Positions 43,188-54,000 of a stretch of 64,000 nt of DNA are shown one piece after another; position 1 is the stretch's first letter; each line of letters opens with the position of its first letter. The stretch comes from JACKIC01 sp964392305 (GTDB taxonomy: Bacteria; Planctomycetota; UBA1135; UBA2386). Made by a program: the position numbers and the translations under genes. The stretch spans positions 13,247-77,246 of the forward strand of contig CAYMPV010000031.1 of assembly GCA_964392305.1 (NCBI GenBank), in the 5' to 3' direction. The notes beneath the pieces are model-generated. The model did not search any database. It saw only the letters and a program-made list of their open reading frames with translations, and had not been told where the DNA came from.

Positions 43188-44936
43188 TCAGTTGATGTTC
43201 AGCTCGAGGCCGCCCGAGGAGAGGGCGCCCAGGGTCGTGAGGCCGGCGGCCGGCGCGTAGACGACCGACTGGGCCTGGATCGAGAAGCCGGGGTAGTTCG
43301 GCACGGTGAAGTTGACCGAGGCGGTCGAACCGGCCGGGAAGAACAGCAGCGTGGTAGCGCCTTCGTTGTAGCGGAAGCAGCCGTCCATGCCGATGCTCGC
43401 CAGGGAGATGCCCGGGTTGTACTGGGTGAAGCCCAGCAGCACGGCGCCGAACGGCGCGCCGGCCGGGATGTTGGCGGTGTCCAGCGAGATCGTCGTGGTG
43501 GCGATCGGGGCATTGTTCGCCGAGAGCGCGAGCGGCAGGTTCTCGACCGCGTGCAGCGTGAGCGTGGCCGGCACGGCGGTGGTGAGGTCGACGCTGCCCG
43601 GGTCGTTCGAGGCGCCCGCCGGCGAGAAGCCGACGATCCAGCCTTCGCCGCCGTTCCAGCCGCTGATGCTGACCGTGTCCATGCTACCGAACACGAAGTC
43701 GACGTTGCCGGTGGTCAGTTCGAACTGCAGCTGGAAGGTGCTCGGGGTCGTGCCGGCCGTGGTGCCGACGTAGCCGATCACGTTGAGCCAGGTGATGTAG
43801 GCGACGCCGCCCACTTCCTCGAACCACACGTTGCCCGCGGCGTTCGGGATCATGTCGCGCCAGACCGCCCAGGTCGCGTTCGCCCAGTTCAGGAACTCGG
43901 TCGGGGTCGGGGTGTAGTCGAAGGCCGCGCTGTTGCTCAGGGTCGAGATGTGACCGTTGGAGCAGACGTTCAGCGAGGTCGTCGTGCCGCCTGGGTAGTT
44001 GAGCGGAGCCGACAGCATCACCGTGACCTCGGAGTCGTCGGTGAGCCCCAGGTTGGTCGCCGTCGCCGACGGTGCCATGTACGCATTGGTGCTCGGCAGC
44101 ACGATGTAGTCACCGGCCGCGTAGAGCAGGCGGAACGCCGAGTTCGACAGGTCGATCGACGGCGTGGTCAGGAAGTGCTCGTAGAACGAGTTGAACGTGC
44201 CGACGCAACCGACGCCGTAGTTGACGGCCGTGGCGCAGTTGGTGTTCTCGGTGACGATGAAGCCGCCGGTGCTGTCGGGCAGCCAGTCGAAGGTGCGGCC
44301 GGCGTAGGCCGTCGGGCCCGTGCCGCTCTCGTGCAGCGTCGGGTTGCCGTTGGTCAGCAGCGGCAGCGTGGCGAAGCTGACCGGGTTGGCGACGGCGGCG
44401 TTGCCCGGCGTCGCGCCGACCAGCCAGGGTTCGGTCGCACCGACCTGGCCGAGGTTGGTGCCGTAGGTCATGCGGATCTGGCCGCCGTCGATCAGCATCA
44501 GCTGGAAGCTGCAGGGCGTGGAGTTGGTGTTGTAGTCGAGCACGTTGTCCCACGTGATCACCGCGTAGGCCGGGTCGTTGCCAGCGGCCGGCACGGCGCG
44601 GAACCACACGTTGCCACTGCCTGGGATGCCCGGTTCGAGATCGATCCAGAACGGGCGGATGCTCGCGAACGGGTCGTTGAGCATCGTCGTGGCCGAGACG
44701 TTCCAGTTGGCGGCTCCACCGGTCGCGCCGAGCGAGACATAGCCGTTGTCACCGACCTGGATGTCGGTGTAGCCGACGCTGTTGTAGGCGAACGTGAAGC
44801 CGAGCGCCTGGGCCGTCGACATCGTCTCGTCCGTGAGGCCGAGGTTGGTGCCGAGGTTCGTCGTCGAGCAGGGGATCTGGGCGACCGCAGCGGAGGCGGC
44901 GAGAGCGAGGGTGACGGCGGGAATCAGTTTCTGCAC
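43188..44936 (-). CDS. Large secreted beta-rich protein, duplicated domain, family member A
   Basis: A 582-residue protein from GTG 44936 (GGAG 8 bases upstream). Signal peptide ends AVAQ. Two related beta-rich domains follow, each with a Gly-Gly/Asn-Gly motif (GYVSLGATGG; CSNGHISTLSN), a WxxxWxD-like segment (FASIRPFWIDLEPG; NATWAVWRDMIP) and a 'YxxITWxNV' strand (YAVITWDNVLDY; VAYITWLNVIGY). A C-terminal domain ends ALSSGGLELNIN after IGMDGCFRY. The same C-terminus occurs in the partial gene at 63199. Probably a cell-surface or extracellular structural/binding protein. Confidence 0.82.
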   Translation of the reverse strand: MQKLIPAVTLALAASAAVAQIPCSTTNLGTNLGLTDETMSTAQALGFTFAYNSVGYTDIQVGDNGYVSLGATGGAANWNVSATTMLNDPFASIRPFWIDLEPGIPGSGNVWFRAVPAAGNDPAYAVITWDNVLDYNTNSTPCSFQLMLIDGGQIRMTYGTNLGQVGATEPWLVGATPGNAAVANPVSFATLPLLTNGNPTLHESGTGPTAYAGRTFDWLPDSTGGFIVTENTNCATAVNYGVGCVGTFNSFYEHFLTTPSIDLSNSAFRLLYAAGDYIVLPSTNAYMAPSATATNLGLTDDSEVTVMLSAPLNYPGGTTTSLNVCSNGHISTLSNSAAFDYTPTPTEFLNWANATWAVWRDMIPNAAGNVWFEEVGGVAYITWLNVIGYVGTTAGTTPSTFQLQFELTTGNVDFVFGSMDTVSISGWNGGEGWIVGFSPAGASNDPGSVDLTTAVPATLTLHAVENLPLALSANNAPIATTTISLDTANIPAGAPFGAVLLGFTQYNPGISLASIGMDGCFRYNEGATTLLFFPAGSTASVNFTVPNYPGFSIQAQSVVYAPAAGLTTLGALSSGGLELNIN

Positions 44937-45127
44937 GGATGGGACTCCGGGTTGGGAGGGGCAGGGAGACGGGGCCATGACGGCCTTCGAAAGGTAATCA
45001 CGCGGGAGCCGTTTGCACCGATCCGGACAAGGGCGAGTTGACGGATTCGTGGTCTGGCCGACCGCGAGCGGGCAGTACCACCGTGAGGTGGAAAGGTTTC
45101 CCGGTTGCCGACTCGTCCGGTTTCGTT

Positions 45128-47032
45128 TCAGGACAATTCGAATGCGCTGCGGTAGCAGCTCGACGTCTGCAGGTGCTCGACCAACTGCAGCAGGTCGCGG
45201 TGACCGGCGAGCGTGGCGCTGTCGCCGATCACGGTCAGGTGGCGGCGGGCACGCGTCAGGGCCACGTTGAGCCGCCGCATCTCGCCAAGGAAGCCGACCT
45301 CGCCGCGGTCGTTGCTTCGCACCAGCGAGACGATGACGGCTTCCTTCTCGCGGCCCTGCAGGCCGTCGACGCTGCCGATCTCCAGCTCGGGGCGGTGCTC
45401 TAGTTGGCGGCGCAGCAGCTGCACCTGCGCGTTGTAGGGCGTCACGATGGCGATGACACCGGGGTCGACACCGGCTTCGCAGAGGTGCTCGACGATCTGC
45501 GCGACCACGCCCGCCTCGCCGGGGTTGGCTTTCGAGCCTTCGTCGTCGCCGCTGGTCTCCTCGAAGCCCGTTCCCGCGGTGTCGACGAAACACAGCGGCT
45601 GGCTGGTCCACTCGGTGGTGGTGACCCCGACCAGGTCGGTGAGCAGGTGCTCACGCACGCTCGCATCGGCCTGCAGCCGGCCCGCGTAGAAGCGCTTGGC
45701 TGAAAACCCCATGATCACCTCGTGCATCCGGTACTGCCGCGTCAGCATGCGGGTGGTCGTGGCTGCGTTCGCCGCCTGGGCGAAGCGCTCGAACATGGTG
45801 CGCGCGAGGCCGAGACGAGCCGCTTCGGCGCTGTGGATCGTCGGCGGCAGCTGGCAGTGATCTCCCGCCAACACCACGCGTGCGGCGCGCTGCAGCGGGA
45901 TCCAGCACGCGGCTTCGAGCGCCTGGGCGGCCTCGTCGATGACGAGCCGATCGAAGCGCATCTCGGCGAGCAGCCCGTCCGCGGCACCGACCAGCGTCGA
46001 GAGCACCACCTGAGCTCCATCGACGATGCCGCGCGTGACCGCTTGTTCGAGTTGGCGCTGTTCGCGCCGCAATTGCCGCACCTGGTCCCTGGCGGCAAAC
46101 CGGTCGGTGCGCGACTTCGCGCGATGTAGCTGTCGCAGCGAAGTGTCGAGCTCGCGACGCACGTCGCGCAGCAGCTTCTGCTCGGGCGCGCGGTCCACCT
46201 GCGCGGCCAGGGAATGCGTCGACACCGACTCCATCACGCGCGCCGGATGACCCAGTCGCACGATGCGCACGCCGGCGCACGCCAGCCGTTCGGCGAGGTT
46301 GTCGACGGCGATGTTGCTCGGTGCACAGGCCAGGATCCGTTCGCCCCGAGCCACCGCCTGGCGGATCAGTTCGACCACGGCGGTGGTCTTGCCGGTGCCG
46401 GGTGGGCCGTGGATCAGGGCGACGTGCGACGCAGCCAGGGCATTGGCGACCGCGTCGCGCTGCGAGGGATCGAGGCCCTGATCGAGCCATTCGTGGTCGG
46501 CGATCGCGGCACGATCGTCGCGTTCGGGTTCGCGTTCGCCGAACACCACCTGCAGCAGACGCGCTGCGTCGCCCTTGCGTTCGACGAGCAGGCCGGTCAG
46601 CGCCTGGCCCAGGCGGCGGTAGGTGACGTCGCTGGCGACGCGGTCGAGCCGCACCAGGGATGGCAGCTCGTCGTCGTCGTCGTCCAGACTGATGGTCAGT
46701 TGCCCGGCGCGCACACGCACGATCACCGCAGTCGTCACCGGCGCCTCGTCGCGGCTGCTGCGCACGGCGACCAGATCGCCAGGACCGAGGCGATGCGCGG
46801 GTAGATCCTGTTCCCGGCTGGCACGCAGCACGGCATGAACGCGGCCGCCGAAGCCGGGTTCGAGGTCGGCGACCTGCAGACGCAGCACGGTATCGCCGCG
46901 AGCGACGAGCTCGGCGTCACTGCGGTTGTGCAGCGATTGTTCGGCGGCCGCGATCTCGGCCTGCCGCTCGAGCTCGAGCAGTCGGCGTTGTTCGGCGACG
47001 AAGTGCTGCAGGCCGGATGACCGGCCGTCCAT
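45128..47032 (-). CDS. UPF1/IGHMBP2-like superfamily 1B helicase
   Basis: A 634-residue helicase: Walker A HGPPGTGKTT, motif Ic/II FDRLVIDEAAQALE, motif III LAGDHCQLPPT, motif V GSVDGLQGREKEAVIVSLVRSN, motif VI ALTRARRHLTVIGD. The N-terminal 180 residues carry a beta-barrel insertion as in IGHMBP2. It acts 5'-3' on DNA or RNA by family. ATG 47032, not the GTG at 47035, fits GGCGGAG 7 bases upstream. Sixteen to twenty bases downstream of the P5C dehydrogenase gene, likely cotranscribed. Confidence 0.9.
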   Translation of the reverse strand: MDGRSSGLQHFVAEQRRLLELERQAEIAAAEQSLHNRSDAELVARGDTVLRLQVADLEPGFGGRVHAVLRASREQDLPAHRLGPGDLVAVRSSRDEAPVTTAVIVRVRAGQLTISLDDDDDELPSLVRLDRVASDVTYRRLGQALTGLLVERKGDAARLLQVVFGEREPERDDRAAIADHEWLDQGLDPSQRDAVANALAASHVALIHGPPGTGKTTAVVELIRQAVARGERILACAPSNIAVDNLAERLACAGVRIVRLGHPARVMESVSTHSLAAQVDRAPEQKLLRDVRRELDTSLRQLHRAKSRTDRFAARDQVRQLRREQRQLEQAVTRGIVDGAQVVLSTLVGAADGLLAEMRFDRLVIDEAAQALEAACWIPLQRAARVVLAGDHCQLPPTIHSAEAARLGLARTMFERFAQAANAATTTRMLTRQYRMHEVIMGFSAKRFYAGRLQADASVREHLLTDLVGVTTTEWTSQPLCFVDTAGTGFEETSGDDEGSKANPGEAGVVAQIVEHLCEAGVDPGVIAIVTPYNAQVQLLRRQLEHRPELEIGSVDGLQGREKEAVIVSLVRSNDRGEVGFLGEMRRLNVALTRARRHLTVIGDSATLAGHRDLLQLVEHLQTSSCYRSAFELS

Positions 47033-47051
47033 CACCGGACTCCGCCGGCGC

Positions 47052-48611
<1,560 letters not shown>

Positions 48612-48772
48612 GACGGACTCCTGCGCCACGGTCGGCGCCTTTGACGGGGCAAACAGGATGCGGAGGCGGGGCCGTCGGTGCAAGCCGGGATCGGGGCGAT
48701 CCGGATTCCCTCGTAGTCAGCCAGCGTTGCGCGGGCACCGGTCCGGGTGGGAGAGCCCGGTCCGGCAGGCGG

Positions 48773-48988
48773 TCACGACGCCTGCCACTTGTGGCGCTGC
48801 ACGTGATCCTGGAACTGCGCGCCGTCGTCGCGGTTGAACAGCCGCACGCGGCCGCCGCAGTCGATGCAGTAGCTGTGGTTCACGCTCATCATGAACCGCA
48901 CGTAGGTCTGGCACTGATCGCACCACTTGCGCTCGTTGTAGAATTCGCAGTTCGTCAGGGACTCCGGGGCTTGATGGCGGTTGTTCAC
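48773..48988 (-). CDS. Small zinc-ribbon protein
   Basis: About 71 residues from GTG 48988. Two CxxC knuckles, CDQCQTYVRF and YCIDCGGRV, 18 residues apart, form a zinc ribbon, followed by a basic His-containing tail (FQDHVQRHKWQAS). The longer open frame upstream is low-complexity Arg-rich translation and not convincing. Role unknown; such ribbons bind nucleic acid or protein. No clear ribosome site. The following 250 bases (48989-49238) hold nothing I can identify. Confidence 0.65.
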   Translation of the reverse strand: MNNRHQAPESLTNCEFYNERKWCDQCQTYVRFMMSVNHSYCIDCGGRVRLFNRDDGAQFQDHVQRHKWQAS

Positions 48989-49238
48989 GAACGGCAGGGA
49001 GCAAACGGCTTGCCAGGTGATGCGGGGTGGCGTGTGCACCGGCGTGGTCGCCCTTGGCACGGGCGCCCGGGGGCCGGTGGCGAGGCGCGAGTCGACTTCA
49101 GGTTGCGTGCCTTGCGTCTTGGGGATGCGACGGTCCGGATTGCGCGAACCGCGCCGGGCGAACGCAAGCGCCGGTGTCAGCGCGCCGGCGATGAAGCAGT
49201 CGGATGATCGCGACGGTCCTTCTGGCCGGACTCTGCGG

Positions 49239-50372
49239 TCACGTCTCGCCGTCGAGGACGGCGCGCAGTTCCCGAACGACCTCCGCATCGGTCTCGACCT
49301 GCAGCGCCGCGTCGATCGCCGCATGCCGCGGCGCGACCTTGCCGATCGCCCAGGCGGCGTGGCCTCGCACCACCGGATCCGGGTCACGGAGGGCGTCGAG
49401 CAGCTGCGGCAGGGCCGATTCCTGACGGCGATTGCCGAGCGCGATCGCGGCGTTGCGGCGCAGGCCCGAGCGCGTGGCGCGTCGCATCGCCGTGCCGACG
49501 AACTCGTCGCGGTAGCGGGCCTCGTCGAGTTGCAGGAAGTCGATCAGGGTCCAACTCTCCAGCGCGGCGTGTGGCCGCAGATCCTTGGGGCGCGCGGCGC
49601 CTTCGACCAGCCGTCGGGGACTGTGGCGCGTGAACGGGCAGACCTCGAGGCAGACGTCACAGCCGAACAGCCAATCGCCCTGCTTCTCACGCAGATCGGT
49701 GGCGACGAAGCCGCGGTGCTCGATAGTCGTGTAGCTCAGGCAGCGCCGCGCATCGACTTCGTACGGCGCGACGATCGCATCGGTCGGGCACGCGTCGATG
49801 CAGGCGGTGCAGGTGCCACACGAACCTGGTGCGGTTGCGTCGGGTGGCAGTTCCATGCCGGTCAGCAGTTCGGCGAGCTGCAGGTAGGGGCCGTGGGTCG
49901 GCGAGATCACCATCGCGCTCTTGGCGAGAAAGCCGATTCCCGCGCGTGCGGCCAAGGCGCGCTCGAGAACGGGCACGGCGTCGGTGCCGCCGTTCATCGA
50001 CCCGTAGGGAACTCCCTCTGCTTCGAGGCGCTGCCGCAGCGCGAACACCCGTTCGCGCAGCCAGCGGTGATAATCGCGGCCGGTGGCGTAGCGGGCGATG
50101 CGCGCACCGTCGGGCAGTTGCCCCGGGGGGCCGCCGTAGTCGACGGCGAGCGCGATGGCAGAACGTACCCCAGGGCGCCAGCGCGTCGGGTCGAGGGTGC
50201 GGTCGAGGTTGTCCTCCAGATAGCGCATCTCGCCGTGTCGGCCCAGTTCCAGCCAGCGCAGCAGGTGCGCACCGTGTTCACCGGGGTCGGCGGGGCCGAA
50301 GCGCACCAGGTCGAAGCCGATCTCGTGGGCGATCGCGCGGATGGTTTCGGCGGCAACGGGCAACGAGCGCAT
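49239..50372 (-). CDS. queG: Epoxyqueuosine reductase
   Basis: A 377-residue QueG. Two ferredoxin-like clusters: CGTCTACIDACP and FGCDVCLEVCPFT, the second preceded by RRCLSY. N-terminal part (LVRFGPADP, GRDYHRWLRER) binds cobalamin by family. The C-terminal 60 residues are HEAT-like repeats (RRNAAIALGNRR, VVRGHAAWAIGKVAP). It reduces epoxyqueuosine to queuosine in tRNA. Together with queA at 39048 this indicates queuosine synthesis. Confidence 0.93.
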   Translation of the reverse strand: MRSLPVAAETIRAIAHEIGFDLVRFGPADPGEHGAHLLRWLELGRHGEMRYLEDNLDRTLDPTRWRPGVRSAIALAVDYGGPPGQLPDGARIARYATGRDYHRWLRERVFALRQRLEAEGVPYGSMNGGTDAVPVLERALAARAGIGFLAKSAMVISPTHGPYLQLAELLTGMELPPDATAPGSCGTCTACIDACPTDAIVAPYEVDARRCLSYTTIEHRGFVATDLREKQGDWLFGCDVCLEVCPFTRHSPRRLVEGAARPKDLRPHAALESWTLIDFLQLDEARYRDEFVGTAMRRATRSGLRRNAAIALGNRRQESALPQLLDALRDPDPVVRGHAAWAIGKVAPRHAAIDAALQVETDAEVVRELRAVLDGET

Positions 50373-50504
50373 CGGCGGGCGACGATAGCGGCGGCGGGCT
50401 CCCGACGGCAGCGCGGCTCAAGGCCTGGTGATGGAACTGCCGATGGCGTGGGCGAAACCGGAACCTGCAACGACGGGGTGGCCCGTCGACCACGCGGAGC
50501 GAAC

Positions 50505-51239
50505 ATGAGCGACGTCAACACCGAAGTGCCGATCACCGCCGTTGGCGAATACGTCCTGCCCCAGCCCCCGCGCGGTGGTGAGGTGCCGCTGACGATCGCG
50601 CCTCCCCACGGTGCCAGCGCCAGCCTGCGCCGCGCCGAAGCGGCGCGCCTGCTCGGCAACCGTTCGATCGCCTTGGTCGAATGCCAGCAGCAGTTCCTCG
50701 CCGAGGTGCGCGAGCGGCTCGTGGCCTTGGACGTCGCCATCGCCGAAGACTCGCGGGCGCGACTGAAGGGCGCGGTGCGTGCCACCATGGACGTGCTCGA
50801 CTGGTGTGACGCGGTGCAGCGGGACCTGCAACGCGAAACCGGGTTCGCATGCCAGGGCTGGCTGCCTCACGACCTCGCTTCCTGCTGCGAAGAGGTCGCC
50901 GCTGGCCTGACTGGCGGTCGGACGATCGTCGCCGGCTCGACCACGACGTCGTGGTGGGGCGACGGCGCCTTGTTGGCCGCGTTCCTGGCTGCCGGCATCG
51001 AACTGGTTCGGGAGCGCACGTCCGGTCAGGGCGCGGTGTTGGTCGAATTGGCCGAGGACCAGGGAACGCACACGGTGCGCATCGCCAGCGATGCGGATGC
51101 CATCGAGGACGTCGACCCTGCTTCCGCGACGCGGTTCCGCGCCCTCGCGGATCGACTCGGGGCGACCGTGGTTCCGGACCGCTTTGGCGTCGCGGCCCCC
51201 GGACTGATCGTGCGCCTGCCTGCAAGTACCGCCGAGTGA
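50505..51239 (+). CDS. Unknown protein, degenerate histidine-kinase-like
   Basis: A 244-residue protein from ATG 50505. Residues 40-110 are helical (RRAEAARLLGNRSIALVECQ; ALDVAIAEDSRARLKGAVR), like a dimerisation helix pair but with no H-E/D-x-x-T motif. The C-terminal 120 residues resemble an HATPase fold (ELVRERTSGQGAVLVELAEDQ; ATRFRALADRLGATVVPDRFG) without clear N or G boxes. Might be a catalytically dead kinase acting as a phosphotransfer or partner-switch protein. Next to a sigma/anti-sigma pair, which fits a partner-switch role; this is inference. Confidence 0.6.
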   Translation: MSDVNTEVPITAVGEYVLPQPPRGGEVPLTIAPPHGASASLRRAEAARLLGNRSIALVECQQQFLAEVRERLVALDVAIAEDSRARLKGAVRATMDVLDWCDAVQRDLQRETGFACQGWLPHDLASCCEEVAAGLTGGRTIVAGSTTTSWWGDGALLAAFLAAGIELVRERTSGQGAVLVELAEDQGTHTVRIASDADAIEDVDPASATRFRALADRLGATVVPDRFGVAAPGLIVRLPASTAE

Positions 51240-51339
51240 GTCGCTTGTGCCGGGGCCGAAGTCCCCGTGCCGTCGCCCTTCGGGCCGCCGGTTCGGAGTT
51301 ACTTCCCTGATACGAACGTCTATGGCATGCTACCCACAC

Positions 51340-51358
51340 GGAGGGTCCCCTCCGGAGG
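51340..51358 (+). promoter_or_regulatory. Ribosome-site hairpin before the sigma gene
   Basis: GGAGG (51340-51344), CCTCC (51349-51353) and the ribosome site GGAGG (51354-51358) stand in a row. CCTCC can pair with the upstream copy across a four-base loop, leaving the ribosome site free; pairing to the adjacent copy would mask it but needs no loop in cis. ATG 51365 follows after six bases. Confidence 0.4.
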
Positions 51359-51364
51359 CTTGCC

Positions 51365-52285
51365 ATGGATCACGCGACTGCATCCCCGGTGGAGATCGGA
51401 GCGCTCAAGGAGCGCCTGCTGATCCTCTGGGAGCAGACCGGTGACGATTCGTTGCGCAACCTCGCGCTGGGCAAGTCGCCGTTTCCGGGCGCCATTCTCG
51501 ACACGGACCAGCAGTTCTGCGACTGGACCAGCACTGCGCTGATGAACTGCTACCGCAACACCGGCGAGTCCGCCGTGTTCGCGCTGCTGTTCGAGCTCAA
51601 CCGCAGCTGGTTCCTGCAGGCCATCACCGCGCGGCTGCGTCGCTGTGGTTATCACGTCGATCCGCAGGATGTGTTGCAGGAGGTGTTCCTCAACATCTAC
51701 CGCTATCCGCACCGGTTCCACCCGGACCGCGCCGATGCGTTCCGAGGCTGGGGGCACCGCATCGCGCGCAACACGCTGCTGAAGTTCCTCAAGGGGCAGA
51801 GCCGCCTCGCGCAGTTCCGTGAGCTCGACGAGGAGGTCTTCCAACCCGAAGATCTGCGCCTGCGCCGCCCGGACCGGGCCGCGATCGAGGCTGAGAGTGC
51901 CGTAGTCGTCAACAACGCCTACCTGATCTACCTGCAGCTCTACCTGCTGCACTTCGCCCGTCTGTCGAGCAAGGAGCGCCGCGCGCTCACGCTGGTCGAG
52001 GTCGATGGTGTTTCGTATCGCGACGCCGCTGCGGACCTCGGCATCCGCCTCGAGAATCTGAAGATGGTCATCTTCCGCGGTCGCCGCAAGATCTTCCGCG
52101 GCATGGCGCAGTCCCTGCTCCAGTTCGAGCCCGACGCGACGAATCCCTCTGATCAGGCCACCCGCAACGTCGTCGGTGACGCCTTGCGTCTGGGGCTGCG
52201 GCCCCATCCGGACGATTGTCGCAAATTGGTGAGCCGCAAAGCCGCTCCTGCCCCGTTGGGTGACTTCGGCAGCGCTGAACACTAG
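51365..52285 (+). CDS. Sigma-70 family factor with long N- and C-terminal extensions
   Basis: A 306-residue sigma factor, larger than usual ECF proteins. Region 2: SWFLQAITARLRRCGYHVDPQDVLQEVFLNIYRYPHRF and FRGWGHRIARNTLLKFLKGQ. Region 4: LSSKERRALTLVEVDGVSYRDAAADLGIRLENLKMVIFRGRRKI. About 60 residues precede region 2 and 60 follow region 4. It is followed 9 bases later by a zinc-binding anti-sigma-like gene, so the two form a regulatory pair. Confidence 0.87.
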   Translation: MDHATASPVEIGALKERLLILWEQTGDDSLRNLALGKSPFPGAILDTDQQFCDWTSTALMNCYRNTGESAVFALLFELNRSWFLQAITARLRRCGYHVDPQDVLQEVFLNIYRYPHRFHPDRADAFRGWGHRIARNTLLKFLKGQSRLAQFRELDEEVFQPEDLRLRRPDRAAIEAESAVVVNNAYLIYLQLYLLHFARLSSKERRALTLVEVDGVSYRDAAADLGIRLENLKMVIFRGRRKIFRGMAQSLLQFEPDATNPSDQATRNVVGDALRLGLRPHPDDCRKLVSRKAAPAPLGDFGSAEH

Positions 52286-52294
52286 TCGCCGACC

Positions 52295-53320
52295 ATGGCC
52301 ACACCGCCTCCTGCCGATCGTGGCAACGACCCATGCCTGCAGATCCAGGTTGATCTGTCGGCGATGCTCGATGGCGAACTGGATCCCGCGTCCGTGCGAC
52401 GCGTGATGGTGCACTCCGATGTCTGTGCCGGTTGCCGGTCGTTCCTGCGCGGCATCCGCGATCAGGTGCGCATGCATCGGGAACTCGCTGCCCTTGGGGA
52501 GTGTCTCGAGCCGGTCGGTGCCGGTGTCGCCGGCGAGTCGGCAGAGCGTGCTGAACAGCTGCGCCGCAAACTCACCGAGAACCGCCGCAAGCTGTCGCGC
52601 ATCCTCTACGAACTCGGCCGCGGTTTCGTCTTGATGGGGCTGTCGCCGGACTTCTCACGCGAGGTCGCCAAGGAACCCGTGCCCGTGCCCGACATGGCGC
52701 AGCGCGGGCGCAACCTGCTCGATGAGGTGTCGCGTTCCCCCGAAGGAGTCGAGCACGATTGGGTCACCGCCAAGGAACTGCTCGATGGCCAGCTGCGCAC
52801 GCCGGACGAGAACCTGGCCAAGGGCCAGCGCCTGCTCTCCGAGTGTCTGGCCCTTGACGACCGTAAGCACGAGGCGCGCATCTACCTGGGGTTGGCCCAC
52901 TACGTGCGCGGTCAGCGCAGCCTGGCGCGTAAGCAGTTCACCCTGGTTCTGGCATCGACCCAGGACCGCCAGGTCCGGGCCTACGCGCTGCTCAATCTGG
53001 GCAACATCCACCTCGACGAGGGTGACAACGACGGCGCCGTGCAACTGCTGCTGCAGTTGATCGAGAGCGGGGTCGTCGAGGAGCAGCCGCGCCTGTCGAT
53101 GAGCTACTTCAACCTCGGTCTGGCGTACGGCATGCAGGGGCGGTTTGCGGAGTGCCTGCATTGGTTCCGGCGCCTGCACGACGAAATGCCGCACAAACGG
53201 GGGGCGGTGTCGCGCGAGCTCGAGCGACGGCGCCAGTTCGTGCATCTGGTGCGCAGCCATCCGGAGGCGCGCGCCGTCGCCGAGAGCTTCCCCTCCTGGT
53301 TTGCGGCGGTCGATTGTTGA
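52295..53320 (+). CDS. Soluble zinc-binding anti-sigma protein with TPRs
   Basis: A 341-residue protein with no membrane segment. The N-terminus has the ZAS-type motif VHSDVCAGC (HxxxCxxC) preceded by QIQVDLSAMLDGEL, as in zinc-binding anti-sigma factors. The C-terminal half has TPR-like repeats (EARIYLGLAHYVRGQRSLARKQF, AYALLNLGNIHLDEGDNDGAVQLL, MSYFNLGLAYGMQGRFAECL). It would hold the preceding sigma factor inactive, with zinc or thiol state or TPR partners as the trigger. Confidence 0.82.
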   Translation: MATPPPADRGNDPCLQIQVDLSAMLDGELDPASVRRVMVHSDVCAGCRSFLRGIRDQVRMHRELAALGECLEPVGAGVAGESAERAEQLRRKLTENRRKLSRILYELGRGFVLMGLSPDFSREVAKEPVPVPDMAQRGRNLLDEVSRSPEGVEHDWVTAKELLDGQLRTPDENLAKGQRLLSECLALDDRKHEARIYLGLAHYVRGQRSLARKQFTLVLASTQDRQVRAYALLNLGNIHLDEGDNDGAVQLLLQLIESGVVEEQPRLSMSYFNLGLAYGMQGRFAECLHWFRRLHDEMPHKRGAVSRELERRRQFVHLVRSHPEARAVAESFPSWFAAVDC

Positions 53321-53442
53321 AAGTCTCGGAATTGTCTCATGTGGCCGGGCCGCGGAATGCCGCACCTCGTGCTGGTTGGGGGCTCCCAAACCAAGCATCC
53401 CCTGGCTAGACTCTTGCCCTGTTGCCCCGACCCTCTCTCGCG

Positions 53443-53892
53443 ATGAAAGCCCTCCTGCATTGTCTGCTCGCGCTGTTGGCGACGGTCATCGTCGCTCTGC
53501 CGAGTCCCGGGAGCGAGGGTGGCGAGAACGCTGGCGGAACGGGTGTGTGGATCCTGCCGTTCTGCTCGCAGATCAACAGTGGGCAAGAGCAAGGCCCGGC
53601 GTCGACGGCGCGCTTGACCATTCCGGTCACCGATTTCAACCGCGACGTCCGTCTGGAGATCTCGTCCCAGATGGGGCAAGCGGTCGCAACCTGCGTCGAT
53701 GAGATGACCGGTTATCCAACCGGCCTGGTGGTCTCCGGACGGACCGTGATCGTGCCGTCGCAGCTCATGCGTTCGCTGTCGCTGGCGCGCGTCAACGCCA
53801 CCATCCTGGTGATGGACGCGTCGAGCTGCGGCTACTGCATCGCCGTGCAGGTCGACCACGCGACGGGTGCGATCAACCTGCTGGTCTACTGA
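53443..53892 (+). CDS. Secreted protein of unknown function
   Basis: A 149-residue exported protein from ATG 53443 with a signal peptide ending near VALPS. The rest is beta-rich with four cysteines (PFCSQ, ATCVDEM, SSCGYCIAVQ). No family recognised. It follows the sigma/ZAS pair by 122 bases on the same strand and could be a target of it. The gap holds the run GTGGCCGGGCCGCGG but no clear gene. Confidence 0.6.
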   Translation: MKALLHCLLALLATVIVALPSPGSEGGENAGGTGVWILPFCSQINSGQEQGPASTARLTIPVTDFNRDVRLEISSQMGQAVATCVDEMTGYPTGLVVSGRTVIVPSQLMRSLSLARVNATILVMDASSCGYCIAVQVDHATGAINLLVY

Positions 53893-54000
53893 TCCAGCCG
53901 GCTGAACCACGAGTCTGCTGATCCAAACGGCGCTGCTGATCCAAGCGACTGGGTGCTCTGGCGTGCGGCGCGAGGATCACACAGCCCCGAGCACGCCTGC

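Noticed and set aside
48981..50504. 508-codon upstream extension of the gene at 50505
   Set aside because: It is antisense to queG and has no domain; ATG 50505 gives a compact protein.
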